A DNA stretch of 64,000 bases, taken from NCBI GenBank assembly GCA_963169345.1, contig CAUJCT010000018.1, forward strand, positions 1-64,000. Reading direction: 5' to 3'. This document shows positions 16,428 to 24,513 of this stretch, one piece after another; position 1 is the stretch's first letter; every line of letters begins with the position of its first letter. Both the position numbers and the translations under genes were made by a program. The notes under the pieces are model-generated. The model ran no database searches, was not told the DNA's origin, and saw nothing but the letters and a program-made list of their open reading frames with translations. The DNA is from Bacteroidota bacterium. Lineage in GTDB: Bacteria; Bacteroidota; Bacteroidia; NS11-12g; UBA955.

Positions 16428-17197
16428 TGTCAATGAAGGTCACCTTTCTCGGAACCGGCACTTCTCAAGGTGTTCCCTTGATTGCTTGTCCATGTAAAGT
16501 TTGTAATAGCTCTGACCCTCACGATAAACGTCTGAGAAGTAGCGTTAAAATTGAAGTGGATGATATCACTTTAGTTATTGACAGTGGCCCCGATTTCAGA
16601 CAACAAATGCTGAGGTCGGAAACAAAAAAACTGGATGGCCTCATTTTTACTCACGAACATAAGGATCATATCGCCGGTATGGATGATATTCGTGCGTTTA
16701 ACTATGTCAACAAATTGCCTGTTGATGTGTATGCCAGTGCTCAGGTACAAATAGCTTTGCGCCGCGAATACCAATATATTTTTACTGATTTTAAATATCC
16801 GGGTATCCCCGAAATTAATTTGTTTGATATAGCAAATGACCAGCCTTTTGATGTGAAAGGTGTTAAGGTAATTCCAATTGAAGTCCTGCACTTTAAATTA
16901 CCGGTTCTTGGTTTTCGTGTTAATGACTTTACCTATATAACCGATGCAAATTTCATTTCGGATAAGGAAAAAGAAAAAATTAAGGGCTCAAAAGTGCTTG
17001 TGCTGAATGCGCTCAGACACCAAAAACATATCTCTCATTTTACACTAAGCGAAGCCATCGAACTGGTAAAGGAACTGGAAATCCCTGAAGCGTATTTTAC
17101 CCATATCTCTCATCAACTCGGATTTCATAAAGAAATTGATGCAACTTTACCTCAAGGTATGCATCTGGCTCATGATGGTCTTCAACTGGAACTCTGA
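16427..17197 (+). CDS. MBL-fold metallo-hydrolase, PhnP-like
   Basis: 256 residues, the typical size. The metallo-beta-lactamase signature THEHKDH (His76, His78, Asp80, His81) follows LVIDSGPDFRQQML; ITDANFI carries the bridging Asp and THISHQLGFH the last His. The N-terminal CPCKVC (Cys21, Cys23, Cys26) resembles the extra zinc-binding cluster of PhnP-type cyclic phosphodiesterases. It therefore probably hydrolyses a phosphodiester, but no phosphonate genes are nearby. It is translationally coupled to the upstream gene (1-bp overlap); an in-frame ATG two codons on, at 16433, could also be the start. Its 3' end overlaps the convergent glycosyltransferase by 16 bp. Confidence 0.85.
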   Translation: MSMKVTFLGTGTSQGVPLIACPCKVCNSSDPHDKRLRSSVKIEVDDITLVIDSGPDFRQQMLRSETKKLDGLIFTHEHKDHIAGMDDIRAFNYVNKLPVDVYASAQVQIALRREYQYIFTDFKYPGIPEINLFDIANDQPFDVKGVKVIPIEVLHFKLPVLGFRVNDFTYITDANFISDKEKEKIKGSKVLVLNALRHQKHISHFTLSEAIELVKELEIPEAYFTHISHQLGFHKEIDATLPQGMHLAHDGLQLEL

Positions 17198-18396
17198 TCA
17201 ATCTTTTGATTCAGTAATTTCAAGTAAAATTCCTTCCATTGTTTACTCACAGCCTCATTGCCAAAATGCATATTAACATAAGCCTGGCCTTTCTCTGCTA
17301 TCTTGTCTCGTTCAATTCTGTTTTGTGCTAATCTTATTACAGCTTCTGCAAATGCATCTGCTGTATCTGCAATTAAACAATGAACTCCATGTTCTAATTC
17401 CAATCCATGTGCACCCTGTGATGTGGTCACTACCGCTTTTCCTGCCATCATGGCTTCTATCGTTTTTATCCGAATGCCACTGCCGCTTTTTAATGGTACT
17501 GCCAATATCGATTTGTCTGAAATAAATGCATCCAAATCTGCTACTTCTCCTACAACATGGAACTTGCCTTTTTCAAATGCTCTGAATGTCTCCGGCATGT
17601 GTTTACCCCCCATGTAAAATTTAATTTCTTTGTCTTGACTTTCAATTATTGGCCATATCGAATCATGAAACCATTTCATAGCCTCCTGATTTGGCAACCA
17701 TTCCATCGAACCTATATGATAAACGCTCAAATAGTCAATTGGTGCATTGATTTGAGTACTTGTTGTAATTCCCGCTGGAATGCTTGCTGTGTGCCCTTTA
17801 TATTTCAAATCATTAACTGTGTTTGCCTTGTCCTGTTCTGTGATACTGACCACTGCGTCAAACAACTGTGTAACTGACTTTTCGTATCTCTCTAATCTTC
17901 TTGAAAGTAAACCTGTATACCATCGTTTAAGTCCAATGGACAAACTATTGTATAAGGTTTCCCAAATTTTATACTCGATGTTATGCTGCCTGAGTATTGT
18001 AGGTGCCTGGGTTTTTAAACCTTTTACATAATCTGCAACAAACAGTCCTTCAAAATGAATTACATCATATTTGCTTTCATTGACTTTTGTTTGAATAAGT
18101 TGCCTGAACGCATCATTTATAAAGCGAGTGATGTTGTATGAACTGCTTTGAAAAAGATTGAGTAGGGCAGGGATGGGTTTAACACTTGTATCAATGTCGA
18201 AAGTAATCAGCTGATTTAAAAAACCAAATTGTTTTTCCAGGGTTTCCTTGTCTACAAAATGTTTTTTTGTATTAAGTGTAATATAATCAACTTCAATACC
18301 TGTTTCACTTAATCCTTTTAACAAATTATATGTAGCGATCGCCCCGCCATCTCTAAGCGGATATGGTACTCTGCTCCCTATTATAAGTACTTTCAA
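17182..18396 (-). CDS. Glycosyltransferase, GT4-like GT-B fold
   Basis: 404 residues from a TTG start. The N-terminal Rossmann domain begins MKVLIIGSRVPYPLRDGGAI and has PTILRQHNIEYKIWE; the C-terminal domain has VYHIGSMEWLPNQEAMKWFH and ILAVPLKSGSGIRIKTIEAM, with the Glu of GIRIKTIEAM at the usual donor-sugar position. Cytosolic or membrane-peripheral transfer of a nucleotide-activated sugar is expected. It is not inside a polysaccharide cluster; its neighbours are rpsT (divergent) and the MBL hydrolase (convergent). Acceptor and sugar are unknown. Confidence 0.85.
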   Translation of the reverse strand: MKVLIIGSRVPYPLRDGGAIATYNLLKGLSETGIEVDYITLNTKKHFVDKETLEKQFGFLNQLITFDIDTSVKPIPALLNLFQSSSYNITRFINDAFRQLIQTKVNESKYDVIHFEGLFVADYVKGLKTQAPTILRQHNIEYKIWETLYNSLSIGLKRWYTGLLSRRLERYEKSVTQLFDAVVSITEQDKANTVNDLKYKGHTASIPAGITTSTQINAPIDYLSVYHIGSMEWLPNQEAMKWFHDSIWPIIESQDKEIKFYMGGKHMPETFRAFEKGKFHVVGEVADLDAFISDKSILAVPLKSGSGIRIKTIEAMMAGKAVVTTSQGAHGLELEHGVHCLIADTADAFAEAVIRLAQNRIERDKIAEKGQAYVNMHFGNEAVSKQWKEFYLKLLNQKIDQSSS

Positions 18397-18449
18397 AACG
18401 CTTCAAAATTAAAGGATTTCAATCTGTAAAATAGTTTTTCCAAATAATA

Positions 18450-18480
18450 TTTGTTTTTAAATATATATTTACTACCTTTG
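18450..18480 (+). promoter_or_regulatory. rpsT promoter, TTTG-N19-TACCTTTG
   Basis: TTTG at 18450-18453 and TACCTTTG at 18473-18480, 19 bp apart: the full Bacteroidota -33/-7 form. It lies 16 bp before the ATG of rpsT. Confidence 0.8.
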
Positions 18481-18496
18481 CAGTCCTAATTAAGAA

Positions 18497-18751
18497 ATGG
18501 CAAACCATAAATCATCCATCAAGAGAATCAGACAGACTGAAGTAAAGAACGAGAGAAACCGTTACCAGCACAAAACCACTCGTAACTTGGTTAGAAAACT
18601 TCGTGAAACTACTGACAAAGCAGCAGCAGCTGTGTTGTACACCGAAACTGCTTCTATGTTAGACAAATTGGCTAAGAGGAACGTCATTCACAAAAACAAA
18701 GCCTCTAACTTGAAATCCAGCCTATCTGTTCACGTTAACAGTCTGAAATAA
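18497..18751 (+). CDS. rpsT: 30S ribosomal protein S20
   Basis: 84 residues, the usual length, very basic. It starts [20 protein letters not shown] and has the S20 pattern [20 protein letters not shown] and [17 protein letters not shown]. It binds 16S rRNA as part of the small subunit. Monocistronic, with its own promoter at 18450-18480 and a GAAA-tetraloop terminator directly downstream. Confidence 0.98.
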   Translation: MANHKSSIKRIRQTEVKNERNRYQHKTTRNLVRKLRETTDKAAAAVLYTETASMLDKLAKRNVIHKNKASNLKSSLSVHVNSLK

Positions 18752-18770
18752 GATACTTCGTTTATAAGTG

Positions 18771-18796
18771 AGCCTCCGGAAACGGGGGCTTTTTTT
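18771..18796 (+). terminator. rpsT terminator
   Basis: An 8-bp GC-rich stem (one G-T pair) closed by a GAAA tetraloop, followed by seven T. It is close in design to the raiA terminator at 23863. Confidence 0.9.
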
Positions 18797-18857
18797 ATAT
18801 ATGTCATTTTTTTCCTTAATTTTGCAATAACTTTCGTATTATATACTCAATAAACTT

Positions 18858-20108
18858 ATGTCAGATATTTTTGAAAAAGTAGTAAAGAATATGGGCCCTC
18901 TTGGTTCTCACATCAAAGAAGCCCATGGCTATTTCACTTTCCCTAAACTGGAAGGCGAAATCGGACCGAGAATGGTCTTTAACGGTAAAGAAAAACTCAA
19001 CTGGAGTCTTAATAATTACCTGGGTCTGGCGAATCATCCAGAAGTTAGAAAAGCCGATGCTGAGGCTGCTGCCCAATACGGTCTTGCTTACCCTATGGGT
19101 GCTCGTATGATGAGCGGAAATTCCAACCCTCACGAACAACTCGAAAAAGAACTGGCCGAATTCGTTGGTAAAGAAGATTCAATCCTCCTTAATTATGGTT
19201 ATCAGGGTGTCCTTTCTATCATTGACGCAATGGTAGACAGACACGATGTAATCGTTTATGACGCCGAATCTCATGCTTGTATCGTAGATGGTGTTCGCCT
19301 GCATCAGGGTCACCGTTTCATGTTCAAACACAATGACATGGAAAGCTGCGAAAAACAATTGCAAAGAGCCACTAAATTAACTGAAAAAAGTGGTGGTGGT
19401 ATTTTCGTTATCACTGAAGGTGTTTTTGGAATGACCGGTAATCAAGGTAATCTTAAAGGTATTGTGGCGCTTAAGGATAAATATAACTTCCGCCTTTTTG
19501 TTGATGACGCTCATGGTTTCGGTACTATGGGTAAAAGAGGTAGCGGTACTCCCGAAGAACAAGGCGTAATTGATGGTGTGGATTTGCACTTCTCAACATT
19601 TGCTAAATCTATGGCAAGTATCGGTGCTTTTGTTGCTGGACCAAAACCTATTTTAAACTACCTGCGTTACAACCTGCGTTCTCAGATTTATGCTAAATCT
19701 CTTCCAATGCCTTTGGTTGTAGGTGCTCTAAAACGCCTCGATTTAATCAGAACTCAGCCTCAATTAAAAGATAAATTATGGACCATTGTCAATGCACTTC
19801 AAAATGGCCTTAGAGAAGCTGGTTTCAATATCGGCACTACCAGCACACCGGTAACACCTGTAGTGCTTAATGGTACTGTTGCTGAGTCTACTCACTTAAC
19901 TTTCGACCTGCGCGAAAATTTCGATATTTTCTGCTCTATCGTCGTGTATCCTGTTGTACCTAAAGGTATGATCATCCTTAGATTGATTCCTACTGCGGCT
20001 CACTCTCTCGAAGATGTAACAAGAACAATCGAAGCGTTTAAGCAAATTAAAGCTAACCTGGAATCTGGTAAGTACAACCACGAAAAATTAATGAACGCAG
20101 CTTTGTAA
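18858..20108 (+). CDS. Alpha-oxoamine synthase family PLP enzyme (serine palmitoyltransferase/KBL-like)
   Basis: 416 residues, fold type I PLP enzyme. Features: SLNNYLGLANHPEV, GARMMSGN, NYGYQGVLS, DAESHACIVDG (His139 stacking on PLP), VDDAHGFGTMGKRG (Asp217, His219) and FSTFAKSMASIGAFVAG with Lys250 as Schiff-base lysine. The family condenses an amino acid with an acyl-CoA (serine palmitoyltransferase, 2-amino-3-ketobutyrate CoA ligase, 8-amino-7-oxononanoate synthase). The AKSMASIGAFVAG signature is closest in my memory to serine palmitoyltransferase, the first step of the sphingolipids made by many Bacteroidota. No biotin or threonine genes adjoin it. A TAATTTTG -7 box is at 18817-18824. 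Confidence 0.75.
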   Translation: MSDIFEKVVKNMGPLGSHIKEAHGYFTFPKLEGEIGPRMVFNGKEKLNWSLNNYLGLANHPEVRKADAEAAAQYGLAYPMGARMMSGNSNPHEQLEKELAEFVGKEDSILLNYGYQGVLSIIDAMVDRHDVIVYDAESHACIVDGVRLHQGHRFMFKHNDMESCEKQLQRATKLTEKSGGGIFVITEGVFGMTGNQGNLKGIVALKDKYNFRLFVDDAHGFGTMGKRGSGTPEEQGVIDGVDLHFSTFAKSMASIGAFVAGPKPILNYLRYNLRSQIYAKSLPMPLVVGALKRLDLIRTQPQLKDKLWTIVNALQNGLREAGFNIGTTSTPVTPVVLNGTVAESTHLTFDLRENFDIFCSIVVYPVVPKGMIILRLIPTAAHSLEDVTRTIEAFKQIKANLESGKYNHEKLMNAAL

Positions 20109-20133
20109 TTCTCATCTCCCTTGCATAGATTTG
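20102..20133 (+). promoter_or_regulatory. Promoter TTTG-N20-TAGATTTG
   Basis: TTTG at 20102-20105 (inside the last codons of the upstream gene) and TAGATTTG at 20126-20133. It supports the ATG at 20149 over the TTG at 20131 as start of the HhH gene. Confidence 0.7.
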
Positions 20134-20148
20134 TATCGTGCAAGTGAT

Positions 20149-21024
20149 ATGTGGAGTTTCTATAGACAATTCAAAGATTATTTCAATATAACAAAAGGAG
20201 AAAGCGTTGCTATTCTCCTTTTGCTTTTTATAAGTATTATCATTGGTGTATGGCCTTACCGTTACCCTGTCGAACATCCTGAAAATTTCTCAGCATTACT
20301 GGCTCTTGTCGATAGTGCTAAAAATTTACAAACACAGGAATCTTCCAATATTCCAGTTAATTTTAATGGTCGTTTTAATCCAAACACTGTAGAGTTAAAC
20401 CAACTCATCGCTTTGGGATTTGAAAAGAAAATTGCTTACAGAATCATTGGGTACAGAACTAAAATCAAGCCTTTCAAATACAAAGAAGATCTGTTCAAAA
20501 TCTATGGAATAGATTCCAATCTTGTGCTTAAATTATTCAATCAAATCGAATTATCTCAGGCACCTCCTCAATCGAATCAGTTTCATAAAACTGAAATTGA
20601 ACCTACCGGTCAAGCTCCTGTTCGATTAATTGAAATCAATTCAGCTGACTCTGCTCAACTTGAAAGTCTACCTTGCATTGGTGCCAAATTAGCCAGACGA
20701 TTACTGATTTTTAGAAACAAATTGGGAGGTTTCCATCAAGTACAGCAATTAAAAGAAGTGTATGGTATTGATACAAACTGTCTGGATGATATTTATAAAA
20801 AAATCACGCTAAATGTTGATCTGATTCTTAAACTCAAAATTAACAAACTTGACGCTAGTCAACTGTCTGTGCATCCATATATCGGAAAATTCCTTGCCAG
20901 TGCCATTGTTGCTTACAGACAACAACACGGAAATTTCTCGGAAGCCAGAGACTTGCTAAAAATTAAAATTTTGGATGAACGTAAACTTCAGAAGCTTTTG
21001 CCATACCTCGACTTTCAATTTTAA
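20149..21024 (+). CDS. Membrane-anchored helix-hairpin-helix (ComEA-like) protein
   Basis: 291 residues from the ATG at 20149. One N-terminal transmembrane helix (ESVAILLLLFISIIIGVWPY) precedes three helix-hairpin-helix units: FNPNTVELNQLIALGFEK, then IEINSADSAQLESLPCIGAK, then NKLDASQLSVHPYIGKFLAS. The middle one has the ComEA pattern (INSAD...L..LPCIG.KLA..I). Such domains bind DNA non-specifically, so DNA uptake at the membrane is plausible, but many such proteins have no proven role. It has its own promoter and is followed by the acyl-CoA dehydrogenase gene with a separate -7 box. Confidence 0.8.
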   Translation: MWSFYRQFKDYFNITKGESVAILLLLFISIIIGVWPYRYPVEHPENFSALLALVDSAKNLQTQESSNIPVNFNGRFNPNTVELNQLIALGFEKKIAYRIIGYRTKIKPFKYKEDLFKIYGIDSNLVLKLFNQIELSQAPPQSNQFHKTEIEPTGQAPVRLIEINSADSAQLESLPCIGAKLARRLLIFRNKLGGFHQVQQLKEVYGIDTNCLDDIYKKITLNVDLILKLKINKLDASQLSVHPYIGKFLASAIVAYRQQHGNFSEARDLLKIKILDERKLQKLLPYLDFQF

Positions 21025-21140
21025 ATCTAACTTTATGAATCGGATTATTTTCAGTTTTAAGCTTTTTATTACCACAATTTAACGATAGTTTTATATAAGC
21101 TGCTTTTTTCTTGCCTAAATCTTTTTATTTTTGCAGCTTT

Positions 21141-22280
21141 ATGGATTTTACTATAACTGAAAGCCAACAGATGATCAGGCAAATGTGTAAAGATTTTGCC
21201 GAAAAGAATATTCGACCTAATGTGATGGAATGGGACGAAGCTCAAAAATTTCCTGTAGACCTGTTTCATGAAATGGGTAAACTGGGTTTACTGGGTATAC
21301 TGGTTCCCGAAGAATACGGAGGTTCTGGCTTAGGTTACTTCGAGTATGTTGATGCAATCGTTGAAGTAGCTAAAGTTTGTGGATCTATAGGTTTAAGTAT
21401 GGCTGCTCATAATAGCCTTTGTACAGGTCATATCTTACAGTTTGGTAATGAAGAACAAAAGAAAAAATGGTTGCCTAAACTCGCAACCGGCGAATGGATT
21501 GGCGCATGGGGTTTAACCGAAGCCAATACCGGTAGTGACGCTCTTCGTATGAAAGTGACTGCAAGAAAAGATGGTGACCATTGGGTTTTAAATGGTGCAA
21601 AAAACTGGATCACTCATGGTATAACTGGCAATGTAGCCGTAGTTTTGGCGCGTACCGGCGACTTGCTGGATTCTCACGGAATTTCTGCTTTTGTAGTTGA
21701 AAGAGGAACACCTGGATTCAAAGCAGGAAAAAAAGAAAATAAACTTGGTATGAGAGCCAGTGAAACTGCTGAAATGATTTTTGAAGAATGCCGTATTCCG
21801 GAATCTAATGTATTGGGTAATATTGGTGATGGTTTTATTCAAGCTATGAAAGTGCTTGATGGTGGCAGAATCTCTATAGCTGCCTTATCTCTTGGTATTG
21901 CTAAAGGAGCCTATGAAGCTTCTTTGAAATATGCTCAGGAAAGAGAACAATTCGGTCAGCCTATTGCTAATTTCCAGGCCATTGGTTTCAAACTTGCTGA
22001 TATGGCTACCCAGATAGAAGCAGCTGAACTGCTCATCAACGAAGCAAGTCATCTTAAAAATAATCACCAACCGGTTACAAAAGTGTCAGCAATGGCGAAA
22101 TATTATGCCAGTGAAGTTTGTGTTAAAGTGGCTACTGAAGCTATTCAAATCTTCGGTGGCTATGGCTACACCAAAGACTTTCCGGTTGAAAAATTCTATA
22201 GAGATAGCAAGCTTTGCACAATAGGAGAGGGCACTTCCGAAATTCAAAAATTAGTAATTTCAAGAGCTATTTTGAAATAA
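21141..22280 (+). CDS. Acyl-CoA dehydrogenase
   Basis: 379 residues from the ATG at 21141, giving the classic start [20 protein letters not shown]. Flavin and substrate motifs: [30 protein letters not shown] and [19 protein letters not shown]. The C-terminal [20 protein letters not shown] and [16 protein letters not shown] place the Glu of EGTSEIQ as catalytic base, as in short-chain/butyryl-CoA dehydrogenases. It oxidises acyl-CoA to enoyl-CoA with FAD, passing electrons to ETF. A TATTTTTG -7 box is at 21126-21133. No other beta-oxidation gene is adjacent. Substrate length is not certain. Confidence 0.93.
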   Translation: MDFTITESQQMIRQMCKDFAEKNIRPNVMEWDEAQKFPVDLFHEMGKLGLLGILVPEEYGGSGLGYFEYVDAIVEVAKVCGSIGLSMAAHNSLCTGHILQFGNEEQKKKWLPKLATGEWIGAWGLTEANTGSDALRMKVTARKDGDHWVLNGAKNWITHGITGNVAVVLARTGDLLDSHGISAFVVERGTPGFKAGKKENKLGMRASETAEMIFEECRIPESNVLGNIGDGFIQAMKVLDGGRISIAALSLGIAKGAYEASLKYAQEREQFGQPIANFQAIGFKLADMATQIEAAELLINEASHLKNNHQPVTKVSAMAKYYASEVCVKVATEAIQIFGGYGYTKDFPVEKFYRDSKLCTIGEGTSEIQKLVISRAILK

Positions 22281-22312
22281 TTTGCATTTTAAATTTTCAA
22301 TCATTATATTTG
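22281..22312 (+). promoter_or_regulatory. rpsU promoter, TTTG-N20-TATATTTG
   Basis: TTTG at 22281-22284 and TATATTTG at 22305-22312, directly after the acyl-CoA dehydrogenase stop. It would drive rpsU-xerC-raiA. Confidence 0.75.
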
Positions 22313-22335
22313 CATCCCAATTTTAAAGTTACAGA

Positions 22336-22530
22336 ATGATTTATATCAACGTAAAAGACAACGAAAACCTCGACAAAGCCCTGAAAAAGTACAAGAAGAA
22401 GTACGAAAAAATCGGCATCATGAAGGAATTGAGAAGCAGACAGGCTTTTGAAAAACCGTCTGTGACCAGAAGAATGGAAATCAGAAGAGCTGCCTACAGA
22501 TCTTTTGTTCAAAACCAGATTAACAACTAA
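22336..22530 (+). CDS. rpsU: 30S ribosomal protein S21
   Basis: 64 residues, highly basic. It begins MIYINVKDNENLDKALKKYK and has IMKELRSRQAFEKPSVTRRM, the S21 signature. A small-subunit protein near the anti-Shine-Dalgarno region of 16S rRNA. First gene of a rpsU-xerC-raiA operon that is conserved in Bacteroidota; the promoter is 24 bp upstream. Confidence 0.98.
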   Translation: MIYINVKDNENLDKALKKYKKKYEKIGIMKELRSRQAFEKPSVTRRMEIRRAAYRSFVQNQINN

Positions 22531-22561
22531 TAGTTAAATAATATTAAATTAGCATCCGATA

Positions 22562-23467
22562 ATGAATTTATCGGACGCTTTTTTTTTGCAAAGGTTTCAA
22601 ACCTATCTCGCCTCCGAGAAAAAAATGTCTAAACACACCGTGTTGGCATATATGGGGGATCTTCAGGATTTTATCCGGTTTACACATTTAACATACGAAA
22701 TTCAATCCGCCGGTAATATCACCCATCTTACTATTAAGTCGTGGCTATCCAATATGATGGCCAATGGAATGGACCCGAGATCCGTCAATAGAAAAATATC
22801 CGCACTCAAATCTTATTTTAAATATTTACTTAAACATGGATGGATCAATACCGACCCTATGCTTAAAGTGTCGTCTCCTAAAACAAGTAAAAAATTGCCC
22901 GTCTTCATTGAAGAAAATAAAATGAATGAAATCGTTTCTCATTTAATCGATGAAAAAAGCGACGAAAAAAATGAAGAAAATGATGGAATTGCAAATGATA
23001 TTTTGTTAACTTTGTACCACACGGGCATGAGGTTGAGCGAATTGATACATCTTCAAAAACACAATATTGACCTATCTGGAGGCACTCTGAAAGTCCTCGG
23101 TAAAAGAAATAAAGAAAGAATTATACCTATAACAGATGAATTGAAAACGGTTCTCAATCACCGTATGCAATTTCATCCGGCAAGTGCTTTTGTCTTCAAT
23201 ACTGCAAAAGGCAAACAACTTTATCCGAACTATGTTTACAGGCAAGTTAAACAACTGCTCACCGAACATACAACGCTTAAAAAGAAAAGCCCTCACGTAC
23301 TGAGACACACATTTGCCACGCATCTGCTGAATAATGGCGGCGACTTAAATGCAATTAAGGAATTGCTGGGTCACGCTAATCTCTCTGCCACACAGGTGTA
23401 TACCCACAACAGTGTGGAAAGGCTAAAGAAAATTCATCAACTTGCCCATCCTAAAAGCGGCAAGTAA
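22562..23467 (+). CDS. xerC: Tyrosine recombinase XerC
   Basis: 301 residues. An N-terminal SAM-like core-binding domain (FQTYLASEKKMSKHTVLAYM) precedes a catalytic domain with all tyrosine recombinase residues: Arg157 (HTGMRLSEL), Lys181 (LGKRNKERIIPI), His245-x-x-Arg248 (PHVLRHTFATHLL), His271 (ELLGHANLSATQ) and nucleophile Tyr280 (VYTH). It resolves chromosome dimers at dif with a partner recombinase. The position between rpsU and raiA is the conserved Bacteroidota context, so it is a housekeeping gene rather than a phage or island integrase. A short acidic insert rich in Asp and Glu (around residues 130-142) precedes the catalytic domain. Confidence 0.93.
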   Translation: MNLSDAFFLQRFQTYLASEKKMSKHTVLAYMGDLQDFIRFTHLTYEIQSAGNITHLTIKSWLSNMMANGMDPRSVNRKISALKSYFKYLLKHGWINTDPMLKVSSPKTSKKLPVFIEENKMNEIVSHLIDEKSDEKNEENDGIANDILLTLYHTGMRLSELIHLQKHNIDLSGGTLKVLGKRNKERIIPITDELKTVLNHRMQFHPASAFVFNTAKGKQLYPNYVYRQVKQLLTEHTTLKKKSPHVLRHTFATHLLNNGGDLNAIKELLGHANLSATQVYTHNSVERLKKIHQLAHPKSGK

Positions 23468-23487
23468 AATCAACTCTTTAAAAATTT

Positions 23488-23793
23488 ATGGAAATCCAAT
23501 TTCAAAGTACAAATTTCAAGGCCGATAAAAAACTCCTTGATCTTATCACAATTAAACTTAAAAAACTCGAACACTACTACGACAAAATCATAGACGCCAA
23601 CGTTTATCTCAAAGTTCAGAAGTCGGAAGACAAAGTAAATAAGATCCTCGAGATAAAAATGAACGTCTCAAACAGCACATTATTTGTAGAAGAACACGAT
23701 CGAACATTCGAAAATGCAATTGATAAAGCAGAAGATGCTTTAAAAGCACAATTAATAAAATACAAACAGAAGGTGGCTAATGCTACGATGTAA
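23488..23793 (+). CDS. raiA: Ribosome hibernation/translation inhibitor (HPF/RaiA family)
   Basis: 101 residues, a short-form HPF/RaiA. Start MEIQFQSTNFKADKKLLDLI, then ITIKLKKLEHYYDKIIDANV and the acidic-basic helix FENAIDKAEDALKAQLIKYK, typical of the family's beta-alpha-beta fold. It binds the 30S decoding region and silences ribosomes in stationary phase. It lacks the C-terminal dimerisation domain of long HPF. It is 20 bp after xerC and is followed by a strong terminator. Confidence 0.93.
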   Translation: MEIQFQSTNFKADKKLLDLITIKLKKLEHYYDKIIDANVYLKVQKSEDKVNKILEIKMNVSNSTLFVEEHDRTFENAIDKAEDALKAQLIKYKQKVANATM

Positions 23794-23862
23794 ACTAGCA
23801 TCATCGCAAAAAGTCGATATAAAATTTCAGCGTACCAAGTCTGTTTTTTAAGACAATGAACA

Positions 23863-23890
23863 AAGCCCTCGGTAAAAACGGGGGCTTTTT
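23863..23890 (+). terminator. Terminator of rpsU-xerC-raiA
   Basis: A 9-bp stem (23863-23871 with 23879-23887, one G-T pair), 7-base loop and run of T. Confidence 0.88.
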
Positions 23891-23914
23891 CGTGAAATAT
23901 TTTTATGTAAACGC

Positions 23915-23945
23915 TTTGAAATGTCAATTAAAAACACTTTTTTTG
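23915..23945 (+). promoter_or_regulatory. Probable promoter of the tRNA-tuf operon
   Basis: TTTG at 23915-23918, 19 bp before TTTTTTTG at 23938-23945; the TA of the -7 box is replaced by TT. It lies 67 bp upstream of the first tRNA. Confidence 0.55.
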
Positions 23946-24012
23946 CAGTCCTTTTTACAGAAATCCTCTCGACAAAATCGAAGAAAACAGTAAAAAGGGC
24001 GTTCTTTAACAA

Positions 24013-24085
24013 GCCACTTTAGCTCAGCTGGTAGAGCAACTGATTTGTAATCAGTAGGTCGCTGGTTCGATCCCGGCAAGTGGCT
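24013..24085 (+). tRNA. tRNA-Thr (anticodon TGT)
   Basis: 73 bases with a 7-bp acceptor stem (GCCACTT/AAGTGGC). The anticodon loop TTTGTAA between ACTGA and TCAGT gives anticodon TGT. T-arm GGTTCGATCC. No CCA is encoded. Confidence 0.95.
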
Positions 24086-24098
24086 CAGATAGGACATT

Positions 24099-24179
24099 GG
24101 GAAGTTTCCAGAGTGGCTAAATGGGACAGACTGTAAATCTGTTGCTTCGGCTTCGGTGGTTCGAATCCACCACTTCCCA
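24099..24179 (+). tRNA. tRNA-Tyr (anticodon GTA)
   Basis: 81 bases, class II with a long variable arm. Acceptor GGGAAGT/ACTTCCC. Anticodon loop CTGTAAA between ACAGA and TCTGT gives GTA. Confidence 0.95.
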
Positions 24180-24225
24180 CTAAGTCGTCAGTTTCGGAAT
24201 GAAGCTCATGCAAATTTCCTGAAAT

Positions 24226-24298
24226 GCGGGAGTAGCTCAGTTGGTAGAGCGACAGCCTTCCAAGCTGTAGGTCGCGGGTTCGAGCCTCGTCTCCCGCT
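24226..24298 (+). tRNA. tRNA-Gly (anticodon TCC)
   Basis: 73 bases. Acceptor GCGGGAG/CTCCCGC. Anticodon loop CTTCCAA between ACAGC and GCTGT gives TCC. Confidence 0.95.
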
Positions 24299-24382
24299 CT
24301 GATGCAACTGTCCGATGTGTGTGTATGACCCCTCACTCACCGTTTGCGGTCTTGCCATGCACGGCGACTGGTTTTTTAACTA

Positions 24383-24454
<72 letters not shown>

Positions 24455-24513
24455 CTTAGAAGCAACAAATTATTTGAGATAATAAAACAATAACAATAAA
24501 AAAATAATTAATC

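Noticed and set aside
22562-23467. Tyrosine recombinase as a mark of an integrated element
   Set aside because: It lies between rpsU and raiA, the conserved housekeeping position of xerC in Bacteroidota, and the tRNAs nearby show no duplicated ends.
24299-24382. Extra tRNA or small RNA between tRNA-Gly and the second tRNA-Thr
   Set aside because: No cloverleaf can be drawn and no promoter or terminator is visible.
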